This document shows, in pieces, positions 44,687 through 53,352 of a stretch of 64,000 nucleotides of DNA (its first letter is position 1; each line of letters starts with the position of its first letter). Origin of the DNA: an uncultured Burkholderiales bacterium (GTDB lineage: Bacteria; Pseudomonadota; Gammaproteobacteria; Burkholderiales; Burkholderiaceae_C). The DNA lies in contig CAIZHQ010000016.1 in the NCBI GenBank assembly GCA_903932865.1, forward strand, positions 496,001-560,000, written 5' to 3'. Under the pieces are notes generated by a model. The model worked only from the letters and a program-made list of their open reading frames with translations, was not told the origin of the DNA and ran no database searches. A program made the translations under genes and the position numbers.

Positions 44687-45188
44687 GGCAACGCCCAGCT
44701 GGCATTTGTCCTCGGGCGATTTTCTGGACGTGAATGTCTGGTTGATCTTGTCTTACCGATCGCACGAGTTACATGCAGCGGCATCGCGTTATTGGCAGTC
44801 GGCGTGCGAAAGTGGCACGCCGTTGTGGTTCAGTCGTGGCACCATGATGGGCTTGGTGCGCTTGCTGATGCAGCCCCGTGTGATGGGCCCTGATGTCATG
44901 ACGATTCACCAAGCGCTAGACATTTACCGCAATTGGTTGGACACACCTCAGGTGGCTTTGCTGCCCGAAACACCAGGTTTTGACGAGGCCTTGGTTCGCT
45001 TGATGGGGAGTGCCTCTGCGCCCTTGCCCAGCCGTCTTTGGACAGACCTGTGTTTTGCCTCAACGGCCGAAGCGTCGGGCCTTCGCATGGTCACTTTCGA
45101 TCGTGATTTTGAGCGTTTCGGGCTAACGCGTTGCCTGGTGCTGCCCACAGACGCCAACACCCCCACCGACCCAGACAGCGCGCCCTGA
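44652..45188 (+). CDS. PIN-domain ribonuclease toxin, VapC-like
   Basis: 178 residues. PIN-domain acidic residues: Asp26 in DFLDVNVWLILS, Asp132 in LWTDLCFAST, and Asp150 and Asp152 in MVTFDRDFERF. The segment RGTMMGLVRLLMQP has Thr where many PIN domains have Glu, as in the family in which this region reads TxxGxxRLL. It probably cleaves RNA and is neutralised by the product of the overlapping upstream gene. The first 20 residues are not part of the domain; a later start is possible. Confidence 0.83.
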   Translation: MSEQSNSWRVAEATPSWHLSSGDFLDVNVWLILSYRSHELHAAASRYWQSACESGTPLWFSRGTMMGLVRLLMQPRVMGPDVMTIHQALDIYRNWLDTPQVALLPETPGFDEALVRLMGSASAPLPSRLWTDLCFASTAEASGLRMVTFDRDFERFGLTRCLVLPTDANTPTDPDSAP

Positions 45189-45199
45189 GCGCGTTCACA

Positions 45200-46183
45200 T
45201 CAGTCGGCCTTGATGCCTTGGTCCTTGATCAGGCGTGCCCAGCGTTCGGCGTCGCGCTCGACCAGTTGGGCAAAGGCTTGCGGGGTGCTGCCGCTGGGGT
45301 CCATGCCTTGCGAGAGAAATGCTTTTTGCACGTCTTCGCCGCTGAGCAGTTGGTTGATCTCGCGGTTGTACAGGTTGACGATGTCGGCCGGTGTGCCTTT
45401 GGGGGCAAAGACGCCGTACCACATGTCCACGTTCACATGGCCCGCTTTGGCTTCGGCCAGGGTGGGCAGATCGGGCAGCAGGGCGTGGCGTTTGTCACTG
45501 CCAATGCCCAGCGCCACCATCCGACCAGAGCGAATGTGCGGCAAGGCCACATGGATGGGCAAGAACATCGTGTCCACCTGGCCACCGAGCAGGTCGGTCA
45601 CAGCCGGGCCAGTGCCTCGATAGGGGATGTGGGTGAGAAACACCCGAGTGGTGTTTTTGAACAACTCCATCGACAAGTGGTGCGGCGTGCCCACGCCGGG
45701 CGATGCGTAGTTGATCCGACCCGGCTGCTGGCGTGCCGCTTGCACCAATTCACCAGCGGTCTTGAAGCCGGTTTTGGGGTGGGTCACCAGCAGCAGCTGC
45801 CCCCAACTGGTTTGCGAGACGGCGCTCAGGTCTTTCACCGCGTCAAAACTCAGGCCCGGGTACAACGCCCGGTTCATGACCAAAGTGTTGACGCTCACCA
45901 ACAAGGTGGCGCCATCGGGCGCGGCGCGGACCACGGCTTCGGTGCCAATGTTGCCCGAAGCGCCGACACGGTTTTCCACTACCACGGGGCGGTTCAGTCG
46001 TTGAGACAACTTGGGTCCCAGGGTGCGGGCGATCAGGTCGATGCCGGTGCCGGGGGTGAAGGGCACGATCAGCTTGAGCGGTGCTTGTGTGGCCGCAGTT
46101 TGCGCCCAGGTCCAAGGGGCAGTCCCCAGACTCAAAAGGCTGGCGCCCAGCAATGTGCTCAGATGGCGGCGTGACGGGTTCAT
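45200..46183 (-). CDS. Bug-family tricarboxylate transporter substrate-binding protein
   Basis: 327 residues from the ATG at 46183, with GGAG 9 bases upstream. Signal with twin arginines (MNPSRRHLSTLLGASLLSLG) then Bug pattern APLKLIVPFTPGTGIDLIAR and VVVENRVGASGNIGTEAVV. Stand-alone: no transporter membrane genes and no catabolic genes beside it. Fourth Bug gene in the window. It converges on the vapC gene with 11 bases between. Confidence 0.9.
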   Translation of the reverse strand: MNPSRRHLSTLLGASLLSLGTAPWTWAQTAATQAPLKLIVPFTPGTGIDLIARTLGPKLSQRLNRPVVVENRVGASGNIGTEAVVRAAPDGATLLVSVNTLVMNRALYPGLSFDAVKDLSAVSQTSWGQLLLVTHPKTGFKTAGELVQAARQQPGRINYASPGVGTPHHLSMELFKNTTRVFLTHIPYRGTGPAVTDLLGGQVDTMFLPIHVALPHIRSGRMVALGIGSDKRHALLPDLPTLAEAKAGHVNVDMWYGVFAPKGTPADIVNLYNREINQLLSGEDVQKAFLSQGMDPSGSTPQAFAQLVERDAERWARLIKDQGIKAD

Positions 46184-46290
46184 CGGGATGGTCTCCATGG
46201 GTCTTCGGTCAATCGCCCATTATTGATGAGCCCACAGGCTTTTTGCACCCATGGATTCCCTGCACTTGTCGTGTGCCGGACTCTGCCGTG

Positions 46291-46749
46291 TCAACGAAAG
46301 CGGTACTTGAGCTGAAAACTGACCGCGCCATACAGCCGGTCTTTGAGGGGCGGAACCCAAGCCACGTTCAGGCCCCAGTGCTGGTCTTCCAGGCTGGCGG
46401 TGGGAATGAGGGCCGGAAACCAGCCGCCTTGGTAGGCGTTGGGGTAGCCGTTGAAAGCCCCGGCCACCACGCCCAGCTTCACGCCAGCCCAGGTCCAGGG
46501 CTGGTAATAGGCACCAACATAATTGGAATTGGCGTTGTTGCTGTTGCGAAAACGCCCCGCTGTGGCCGACCAGGTGTCGTCGATGCGGTATTCGAAGCCA
46601 ATGCCGGGGTTGGCATTGCGCAGGCCTTTGTGGGTGTCAAAGTGGGCCGAGTAAAACCCGGCGTTGATCCACACGCGGCTGGCATCGAACTCAGCGTGGG
46701 CCGTCAGCGCGGCCGTGCAGGTGCAAAGCAGGCAGGCTAGGCGCTTCAT
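46291..46749 (-). CDS. Small outer-membrane beta-barrel-like protein
   Basis: 152 residues with a Sec signal (MKRLACLLCTCTAALTAHAE). The mature part is rich in aromatic residues and short alternating strands (VWINAGFYSAHFDT; GIGFEYRIDDTWSATAGRF; GVKLGVVAGAFNGY) and ends LKYRFR, with a terminal aromatic residue close to the C-terminus as in outer-membrane barrels. The fold suggests a small barrel of about eight strands, but I do not recognise the family. It begins 8 bases after hemL, so it may share its transcript. Confidence 0.7.
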   Translation of the reverse strand: MKRLACLLCTCTAALTAHAEFDASRVWINAGFYSAHFDTHKGLRNANPGIGFEYRIDDTWSATAGRFRNSNNANSNYVGAYYQPWTWAGVKLGVVAGAFNGYPNAYQGGWFPALIPTASLEDQHWGLNVAWVPPLKDRLYGAVSFQLKYRFR

Positions 46750-46757
46750 GCGGTGGC

Positions 46758-48053
46758 TCACAAGGTTTTGAACACGTTGCCAGCCACCCGCACCGTCTCG
46801 GCGATGTCGGCTTCGGTGTGCGCGGCGCTGACAAATCCAGCTTCGTACAAAGCGGGCGCGATGTAGACACCGCCATCGAGCAAACCGTGGAACAGCTTGT
46901 TGAACTTGGGGCTGTCGCTGGTCATGACCTGGGCGTAGTTTTGCGCCAACTCGGGCAGCAAGAAGAAACCAAACATGCCGCCTTGGCAATCGGCACTGAA
47001 AGGTACACCTGCGGTGGCCGCAGCGTTTTTGAGGCCGTCGACCAGACTTTGGGTGCGGGCACTCAACGCTTCCCAAAAGCCGGGCTTGGCGATTTCGCGC
47101 AGTGTGGCCAAGCCGCAAGCGGTGGCCACCGGGTTGCCGCTGAGCGTGCCCGCTTGATACACAGGGCCGGTGGGGGCCAATTGCCGCATGATTTCGCGCG
47201 GGCCGCCGAAGGCGGCCAACGGCATGCCGCCGCCAATCACTTTGCCCAGTACCGTCATATCGGGCTTGAAGCCTGGGATCAATTTGGCGTACACGCTTTG
47301 GGCGCTGCCCAAGGCCACGCGGAAACCGGACATGACTTCGTCAAACACGAGCAGCGCACCGTGCTGTGAGCACAACTCGCGGCAGCGTTTCATGAAGGGC
47401 ACGCTGGCGCGCACAAAGTTCATGTTGCCCGCGATGGGCTCGATCATCACGCACGCCAGTTCCTTGCCGTGCAGGGCAAAGGCTTCTTCCAACTGCTCAA
47501 TGTTGTTGTACTCCAGCACCAAGGTGTCGCGCACCACTTCGGGGGGCACACCGGCGCTGGTGGGGTTGCCAAAGGTGGCCAGGCCCGATCCGGCCTTGAC
47601 CAGCAGTGCGTCGGCGTGGCCGTGGTAGCAGCCTTCGAACTTGATGAACTTGCTGCGGCCGGTGGCGCCACGGGCCAGACGCAGCGCACTCATGCCCGCT
47701 TCGGTGCCTGAGCTGACCAGGCGCACCATTTCCATGGACGGTACATGCTTGAGGATTTCTTCGGCCAGTTCGATCTCGCGTTCGGTTGGCGCGCCAAAAG
47801 AGAACCCGTCGAGCGCGGCTTTTTGTACCGCTTCGAGCACGGCGGGGTGGCCATGGCCCAGGATCATGGGTCCCCAGGAGCCGATGTAGTCGATGTACTT
47901 CTGGCCGTTGGCGTCCCAAAAATAAGCACCTTGAGCACGCTGCACAAAGCGGGGTGTGCCGCCCACGGCGCGAAAAGCACGCACAGGGGAGTTGACCCCG
48001 CCGGGGATCACTTGGGCGGCGCGGTCAAAAAGGGCTTGGTTGCGGTCGGTCAT
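46758..48053 (-). CDS. hemL: Glutamate-1-semialdehyde 2,1-aminomutase
   Basis: 431 residues. PLP-dependent class III aminotransferase fold with [17 protein letters not shown] start ([19 protein letters not shown]) and [18 protein letters not shown]. The PLP lysine lies in [18 protein letters not shown]. It makes 5-aminolevulinate from glutamate-1-semialdehyde in the C5 route to haem and other tetrapyrroles. It follows the thiD-like gene by 8 bases on the same strand. Confidence 0.96.
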   Translation of the reverse strand: MTDRNQALFDRAAQVIPGGVNSPVRAFRAVGGTPRFVQRAQGAYFWDANGQKYIDYIGSWGPMILGHGHPAVLEAVQKAALDGFSFGAPTEREIELAEEILKHVPSMEMVRLVSSGTEAGMSALRLARGATGRSKFIKFEGCYHGHADALLVKAGSGLATFGNPTSAGVPPEVVRDTLVLEYNNIEQLEEAFALHGKELACVMIEPIAGNMNFVRASVPFMKRCRELCSQHGALLVFDEVMSGFRVALGSAQSVYAKLIPGFKPDMTVLGKVIGGGMPLAAFGGPREIMRQLAPTGPVYQAGTLSGNPVATACGLATLREIAKPGFWEALSARTQSLVDGLKNAAATAGVPFSADCQGGMFGFFLLPELAQNYAQVMTSDSPKFNKLFHGLLDGGVYIAPALYEAGFVSAAHTEADIAETVRVAGNVFKTL

Positions 48054-48061
48054 GTCGGGTC

Positions 48062-49003
48062 TCAGTGTTTGGTTTCGTTGAAAGGCACTTCAAAATAATC
48101 TGCCCCCGGATGCACTTCGGGACCATCGTTGTCGGTTTCTTCGCCTTCAGGCAGGGCCCAGAACAGGCGGTCCGGAATGACTTGGCCCATGCCGGGCCGA
48201 AAGCCTTCGTCCAAGCACCGGTCCAGGTAATGCAGGGCTTCGCTGGTGGCTTCGGGCAGGTCCATGCCGGTGGCCAGCAAGGCAGCCAAAGCAGCGGTGA
48301 GCGTATCGCCCGCACCCGCAAACACCGCTTCGATGCGTTCAAATTTTTCGTGGGCCAGTACGGTCTCGGGTGAGGCCAGCACGTTGTCGATGTGCTGCTC
48401 GGGCAAGGGCAACCCGGTCACCAAGGTGTAGGGCACGCCCAGAACAGCGGCTGCTTTGGCGATGTCGCGCGGGCCGGGGTTGCGATCGCCGCTCCAGTCG
48501 GGCAGCAGCCAGCGGCGCAGCGTGCTGTGGTGGCCGACCAGCACGCTGGTTTGCGGCAGCAGCAATTCGCGAAAAGCGTCCAGGTAGGCGTCGATCTTGT
48601 CTTCTTCCCACCAAGACAGGTTGGGCATGTAGGCCACGACCGGGACACCGTCGTAGTCGTCCGACAGTTCGGCAATCACCGCCAGGCTCTCAGGCGTGCC
48701 GACAAAGCCCACTTTGATGACCTGGACCGGCACGTCTTCGGCCACGGCACGGGCCTGGTCGTGCACGGCTTCGTCGTCGAGCGCGAAAAAGTCGGTGATG
48801 CTGCTGGTGTCACGCACGTAAGTACCTGTGCAAATGGGCATGCAGTGCGCCCCCACCGAGGCCATGGCCACCGCGTCACAGCCCAGACCGCCTGCGCCGC
48901 TGGGGTCGTTGGCATTGAAGGACAGCACACAGGCCAAGCTGACCGACTCTTCGTCATCCAGAAGTTGTTCGATGTCGGTGTTGGCGGGCTTGGAATCGGT
49001 CAT
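48062..49003 (-). CDS. thiD: Hydroxymethylpyrimidine/phosphomethylpyrimidine kinase-like (ThiD)
   Basis: 313 residues, about 50 longer than typical ThiD, with an acidic N-terminal leader ([13 protein letters not shown]). The ribokinase-fold motifs are [20 protein letters not shown], where typical ThiD has GSDPSGGAG, and the catalytic [12 protein letters not shown]. It would phosphorylate HMP and HMP-phosphate in thiamine synthesis, but motif divergence leaves a related pyridoxal or HMP kinase possible. It precedes hemL and is divergent from rubredoxin, a common order in Burkholderiales. No TPP riboswitch is seen upstream. Confidence 0.8.
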   Translation of the reverse strand: MTDSKPANTDIEQLLDDEESVSLACVLSFNANDPSGAGGLGCDAVAMASVGAHCMPICTGTYVRDTSSITDFFALDDEAVHDQARAVAEDVPVQVIKVGFVGTPESLAVIAELSDDYDGVPVVAYMPNLSWWEEDKIDAYLDAFRELLLPQTSVLVGHHSTLRRWLLPDWSGDRNPGPRDIAKAAAVLGVPYTLVTGLPLPEQHIDNVLASPETVLAHEKFERIEAVFAGAGDTLTAALAALLATGMDLPEATSEALHYLDRCLDEGFRPGMGQVIPDRLFWALPEGEETDNDGPEVHPGADYFEVPFNETKH

Positions 49004-49105
49004 GGAAGGTCAAATGTCAGGGCCATGAAGCCCGAAGCTGGGCGCGTCAGGGATGGGCCGATACAATCAATTCATTCTATTCGACTCTCTGATTGCGACA
49101 CTGTG

Positions 49106-49276
49106 ATGGAACACAAAACCTGGATGTGCCTGATTTGCGGCTGGATCTACGACGAAGCCGCTGGTGACCCCGAGCACGGCATCGCCCCCGGCACCAAATG
49201 GGAAGACGTGCCCATGAACTGGACTTGCCCCGAATGCGCGGCCCGCAAGGAAGATTTCGAGATGGTTGCCATCTGA
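49106..49276 (+). CDS. Rubredoxin
   Basis: 56 residues with the four iron-binding cysteines Cys8 and Cys11 (MCLICGWIYDE) and Cys41 and Cys44 (WTCPECAARKEDFEM), single Fe(SCys)4 centre. It is a small electron carrier in the cytoplasm. A TACAAT -10-like box lies at 49062-49067. It converges directly on the photolyase gene. Longer in-frame extensions upstream run antisense to thiD and are rejected. Confidence 0.95.
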   Translation: MEHKTWMCLICGWIYDEAAGDPEHGIAPGTKWEDVPMNWTCPECAARKEDFEMVAI

Positions 49277-50752
49277 TCAGTCGGCGCTTTTCTTGACCAC
49301 CGCATACCGGGCCAGCGTTTTCTCGCGGGCTTGGGCGTGGTCGACGATGGGTGCTGGGTAGGTTTTGCCGATCACCACCCCCGCTGCTTGCAATTCCATG
49401 GGTTTGGCCAACCAAGGCGCATGCAGCGCCGCCGTGGGCAGGGCCACCAACTCGGGCAAGTAACGGCGTATGAATTTGCCCTCTGGGTCAAATTTTTCGC
49501 TTTGGCTGATCGGGTTGAAGATGCGAAAGTAGGGCTGTGCGTCACACCCGCTGGAGCTGGCCCACTGCCAGCCGCCGTTGTTGGCCGACAGATCAAAGTC
49601 GTTCAGGTGGGTGGCAAAGTACTTTTCGCCCCAGCGCCAGTCGATGCCCAAATCTTTCACCAAAAAGCTGGCCACCACCATGCGCAGGCGGTTGTGCATG
49701 TAGCCGGTTTGGTTGATCTGGCGCATGGCCGCGTCCACCAGCGGGTAGCCGGTGCGGGCCTCACACCAGGCGTTAAAAAGCTTATGGGCGTGGGGGCCAT
49801 GTTCCCAGCAGATCGCGTCGTAGTCGGGCTTAAAGCTTTTGCCTTGGCCCACATGCGAAAAATTGTGCAGCACCTGCACATAAAAGTCGCGCCAGATCAA
49901 CTCAGACAGCCAAACGCTGGCCCCGACGCTGCCTGCCAACATGCGCGGATGCGCCTCGCGGGCCAGTTGGCGGATCGACACCGTGCCAAAGCGCAAATGC
50001 ACGCTTAAATAACTGGGGCCTTTGACGGCTGGGAAGTTGCGTGTGTCTTCGTAATGGTCAATCCGGGTTAAAAAGTCTTGCAGCAAGGCTTGGGCGCCGG
50101 TCTCGCCCGTGGGGATTTTCAGGGCCTGCAGGTTGGTGGGTTCAAAGCCCATGTCTTGCAGTCTGGGCACGGGCATGGCCAAGTCGGCCGGACGCGGGGC
50201 CAGGCGCTGCGCAAATGGTGCCACCTCGAAGGCCTGCAGGTCTTCGGGCGTGATTTTTTTCAGCCAAGCATTTTTGTAGGGTGTGAACACACTGAAGGGC
50301 TTGGCCATCTGGGTCAGCACTTCGTGGCGTTCAAACACCACATGGTCCTTGAAGGTGTGAAGCACGATGCCGTGGTCGGCCAGGTGGCCGCGCACCTGGA
50401 TGTCGCGCGCCAGGGCCAGAGGTTCGTCGTCGTGGTTGGCAAATACCGCTTGCGCCTGCAGGTGCTGGGCCAGTTTGATGATTTTGTCTTTGGCCACGCC
50501 GTGGCGAACGATCAGGCCGGCTTGGGGGTGGCCAGCCAGGGCACGCAATTGGGCGTCGACCTCGACCAGCGATTCGCGGATGAACTCGACCCGGCGGTCG
50601 GCGCGGGGCAGGGTGTCCAGGATTTCGGTGTCGAACACAAACACCACATGCACCCGCTGGCAGTGTTGCAGGGCCTGGTGAAGGGCGGCATGGTCGCTCA
50701 CGCGCAGGTCGCGCCGCAACCAGACCAGGCCACAAGAAAAAGGGGTTTCCAT
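49277..50752 (-). CDS. Deoxyribodipyrimidine photolyase
   Basis: 491 residues from the ATG at 50752; an in-frame TTG at 50779 would add nine. The N-terminal antenna domain starts GLVWLRRDLRVSDHAAL. The C-terminal FAD domain has LIWRDFYVQVL, GYPLVDAAMRQINQTGYMHN and NNGGWQWASSSGCDAQPYFR, typical of class I CPD photolyases. It splits pyrimidine dimers with blue light. The order of conserved Trp residues fits photolyase more than cryptochrome. Confidence 0.93.
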   Translation of the reverse strand: METPFSCGLVWLRRDLRVSDHAALHQALQHCQRVHVVFVFDTEILDTLPRADRRVEFIRESLVEVDAQLRALAGHPQAGLIVRHGVAKDKIIKLAQHLQAQAVFANHDDEPLALARDIQVRGHLADHGIVLHTFKDHVVFERHEVLTQMAKPFSVFTPYKNAWLKKITPEDLQAFEVAPFAQRLAPRPADLAMPVPRLQDMGFEPTNLQALKIPTGETGAQALLQDFLTRIDHYEDTRNFPAVKGPSYLSVHLRFGTVSIRQLAREAHPRMLAGSVGASVWLSELIWRDFYVQVLHNFSHVGQGKSFKPDYDAICWEHGPHAHKLFNAWCEARTGYPLVDAAMRQINQTGYMHNRLRMVVASFLVKDLGIDWRWGEKYFATHLNDFDLSANNGGWQWASSSGCDAQPYFRIFNPISQSEKFDPEGKFIRRYLPELVALPTAALHAPWLAKPMELQAAGVVIGKTYPAPIVDHAQAREKTLARYAVVKKSAD

Positions 50753-50826
50753 TGGGGTTTGCCGGTTTGAGTCAAACAATGCACCTGTGACCCCGTCTGC
50801 AGAGTCGGGACCGCTAAAATCGGGGC

Positions 50827-51426
50827 ATGACCGCTGATTCTGCCTCCATTGACCTCAAGCATCATTTTCTGATCGCCATGCCCGGGTTGGAGGACGAGAC
50901 ATTCTCCCGCAGCGTCATCTACATGTGTGAGCACAGTCCCCGCGGCGCCATGGGCCTGATCATCAACAAACCCTCTGACATCAGCATGCGCCTCTTGTTT
51001 GACAAGGTGGAGCTGCCGCTGCGTCGCGAAGACCTGATGCAAAACCCGGTAGGTCACGGCGGCCCGGTGCAAACCGAGCGTGGCTTTGTGCTGCACGACC
51101 CGCTGCGCATGGACAAGCCCGAACAAGAAGGCTCGGCTTACGCCTCCACGCTCACCGTGCCCGGTGGGCTGGAGATGACCACTTCGCGTGACGTGCTCGA
51201 GGCCCTGTCGTCTGGCGCTGGCCCGCGCCGCGTGCTGGTCACGCTGGGCTATGCGTCTTGGGGCGAGGGCCAACTCGAATCTGAGTTGGGCGAAAACACA
51301 TGGCTCACGGTGGCGGCCTCGGCCGAAGTGATTTTTGAGGTGCCCATGGCCGAGCGCTACGACCGCGCCCTGGACCTGCTGGGCCTCAAAAGCTGGATGC
51401 TCTCGCCTGATGCGGGGCACGCATGA
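50827..51426 (+). CDS. YqgE/AlgH family protein
   Basis: 199 residues. Family segments: HHFLIAMPGLEDETFSRSVI, GAMGLIINKPSD and LGYASWGEGQLESEL. The family (UPF0301) has no settled biochemical function. A TAAAAT box lies at about 50815, just before the start. The stop overlaps ruvX (ATGA). This is the first gene of the conserved yqgE-ruvX-pyrR-pyrB-pyrC' run. Confidence 0.93.
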   Translation: MTADSASIDLKHHFLIAMPGLEDETFSRSVIYMCEHSPRGAMGLIINKPSDISMRLLFDKVELPLRREDLMQNPVGHGGPVQTERGFVLHDPLRMDKPEQEGSAYASTLTVPGGLEMTTSRDVLEALSSGAGPRRVLVTLGYASWGEGQLESELGENTWLTVAASAEVIFEVPMAERYDRALDLLGLKSWMLSPDAGHA

Positions 51427-51839
51427 ACAGCACGCCCGATCAAGCCATCCCTTCCCATCACCAGAGTTTTTTGGCCTTTGACTATGGCCTCAAGCGCACC
51501 GGCGTGGCCGTGGGCAACCGGTTGATGAAATCGGCCACCCCGCAAGGCACCATCGCCGCCGAGGGCGATGCCCGCTTTGAGCACATCGCCAAACGCATCC
51601 AAGAGTGGCAACCCGACGCATTGGTGATCGGCGTGCCCACCCACCCCGATGGCGGAGAACACGAAAATACCTTGCGCGCCCGCAAGTTCGGCCGCCAGTT
51701 GCGCGGTCGTTTTGGCCTGTCGGTGTACGAGGTGGACGAGCGTTACACCACCACCGAAGCGCATTCTTATGGCGCCAAAGACGCCGATGCGGCGGCGGCG
51801 GCGATCATTTTGGACCAATTCTTAAGGAGCCTGCCATGA
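51423..51839 (+). CDS. ruvX: RuvX/YqgF RNase H-fold nuclease
   Basis: 138 residues. RNase H-like motifs: FLAFDYGLKRTGVAVGN with the first catalytic Asp, LVIGVPTHPDG, VDERYTTTEAHS and DADAAAAAIILDQFL with the last acidic residue. It takes part in 16S rRNA 5' maturation and is a predicted Holliday junction resolvase. It overlaps both neighbours by ATGA (yqgE before, pyrR after). Confidence 0.93.
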   Translation: MNSTPDQAIPSHHQSFLAFDYGLKRTGVAVGNRLMKSATPQGTIAAEGDARFEHIAKRIQEWQPDALVIGVPTHPDGGEHENTLRARKFGRQLRGRFGLSVYEVDERYTTTEAHSYGAKDADAAAAAIILDQFLRSLP

Positions 51840-52345
51840 GTGCTTTGGCGTTGAATGCAGAAGCCCTGTACCAAGAACTCTTGCGCGGCGTGCGCAGCCT
51901 GTGTCAGGGCAACACCCGCCTTGTGGGCATCACCTCGGGTGGCGCCTGGCTGGCCCAGCGCCTGCAACGCGACCTGGGCCTGGCCGGTGAAGCGGGTCAG
52001 GTGTCTTCGGTCATGCACCGCGACGACTTTGCCCAGCGCGGCTTGTCGGCAGGTGGTCAGACCAGCATGCCGTTTGAGGTGGCTGGGGCCGACATCCTGA
52101 TCCTCGACGACGTGCTCTACACCGGCCGCACCATCCGCGCCGTTCTCAATGAAATTTTTGATTACGGCCGTCCTGCCCGGGTGCAGTTGGCGGTGCTGGT
52201 GGACCGGGGAGGGCGTCAGCTGCCGGTGCAGGCCGACTTCGCCGCCGCCCGTGTGGCTCTGCCCGAGACGCAATCGCTGGCGCTGGCACGCGATGAGGCG
52301 GGTCGGTTCAGTTTTGACGTGGAGACCAAAGCCGCGATTTCTTGA
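51836..52345 (+). CDS. pyrR: PyrR-type uracil phosphoribosyltransferase/regulator
   Basis: 169 residues. PRPP-binding loop ILILDDVLYTGRTIRAVL near residue 90, and LVGITSGGAWLAQRL in the N-terminal part. In Firmicutes PyrR regulates pyr operons by attenuation. In proteobacteria it is usually next to pyrB-pyrC' and may have phosphoribosyltransferase activity or regulatory roles. AAGGAG lies 5 bases before the ATG, which overlaps the ruvX stop. No attenuator is seen in the 32 bases before pyrB. Confidence 0.9.
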   Translation: MSALALNAEALYQELLRGVRSLCQGNTRLVGITSGGAWLAQRLQRDLGLAGEAGQVSSVMHRDDFAQRGLSAGGQTSMPFEVAGADILILDDVLYTGRTIRAVLNEIFDYGRPARVQLAVLVDRGGRQLPVQADFAAARVALPETQSLALARDEAGRFSFDVETKAAIS

Positions 52346-52377
52346 AGGTGCACCCTCAGGCCACCAGGTGAATACAC

Positions 52378-53343
52378 ATGCTCTACAAACGCAACAACCC
52401 CCAACTCAACCAAAACGGCGAGCTGATCCACCTGCTCTCCACCGAAGGCTTGTCCAAGGACATCCTCACGCACATCCTTGACACGGCGGCCAGCTTCGTC
52501 AGCGTGAGCGACCGCGAAGTCAAAAAAGTGCCTCTCTTGCGCGGCAAGAGCGTGTTCAACCTGTTTTTTGAAAACAGCACCCGTACCCGCACGACCTTTG
52601 ACATCGCGGCCACCCGCTTGTCGGCCGATGTGTACACACTGGACATTGCCCGCTCGTCTGCAGCCAAGGGGGAGTCACTGCTCGACACCATTGCCAACCT
52701 GAGCGCGATGGCCGCCGACATCTTTGTGGTGCGCCACAGTGAGTCAGGCGCTCCGTATTTGATCGCGCAACACGTCGCGCCCCATGTGCATGTGGTCAAT
52801 GCCGGTGACGGGCGCCATGCCCACCCCACCCAGGGCCTGCTGGACATGTACACCATCCGGCACTACAAGAAAGATTTTTCCAACCTCACCGTGGCCATTG
52901 TGGGCGATGTGCTGCACTCGCGCGTGGCCCGCTCGGACATCCACGCGCTCACCACCCTGGGCTGCGCCGAAGTGCGGGTGGTGGGCCCCAAAACCTTGGT
53001 GCCGGCCGACATGGCCCAGATGGGTGTGCGTGTGTTCAACAACCTCGAAGAAGGCATCAAGGACTGTGATGTGGTCATCATGCTGCGCTTGCAAAACGAG
53101 CGCATGAGCGGCGCCCTGCTGCCCTCCAGTCAGGAATACTTCGAGAGTTTTGGCCTCACCCCCGAAAAACTCCAACGCGCCAAGCCCGACGCCATCGTCA
53201 TGCACCCGGGCCCCATCAACCGGGGGGTCGAGATCGACTCCGCCGTGGTCGACGGCCAGCAAAGCGTGATCTTGCCGCAGGTGACTTTTGGCATCGCGGT
53301 GCGCATGGCGGTGATGAGCATCGTCGCGGGCAACGAGGCTTAA
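52378..53343 (+). CDS. pyrB: Aspartate carbamoyltransferase catalytic subunit
   Basis: 321 residues. Carbamoyl-phosphate binding motif [19 protein letters not shown] near residues 62-80, and [15 protein letters not shown] further on with the aspartate-binding [12 protein letters not shown]. It makes carbamoyl aspartate in pyrimidine synthesis. No pyrI regulatory gene is present; the next gene is a pseudo-dihydroorotase, as in Pseudomonas, where it holds the enzyme complex together. Confidence 0.96.
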   Translation: MLYKRNNPQLNQNGELIHLLSTEGLSKDILTHILDTAASFVSVSDREVKKVPLLRGKSVFNLFFENSTRTRTTFDIAATRLSADVYTLDIARSSAAKGESLLDTIANLSAMAADIFVVRHSESGAPYLIAQHVAPHVHVVNAGDGRHAHPTQGLLDMYTIRHYKKDFSNLTVAIVGDVLHSRVARSDIHALTTLGCAEVRVVGPKTLVPADMAQMGVRVFNNLEEGIKDCDVVIMLRLQNERMSGALLPSSQEYFESFGLTPEKLQRAKPDAIVMHPGPINRGVEIDSAVVDGQQSVILPQVTFGIAVRMAVMSIVAGNEA

Positions 53344-53352
53344 GGAAAAACC

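Noticed and set aside
48392..49105. N-terminal extension of rubredoxin
   Set aside because: It runs antisense to the thiD-like gene; the 56-residue product from 49106 is the normal rubredoxin length.
49004..49105. TPP riboswitch upstream of the thiD-like gene
   Set aside because: The conserved CTGAGA and the second TPP-aptamer core are not present in this short gap.
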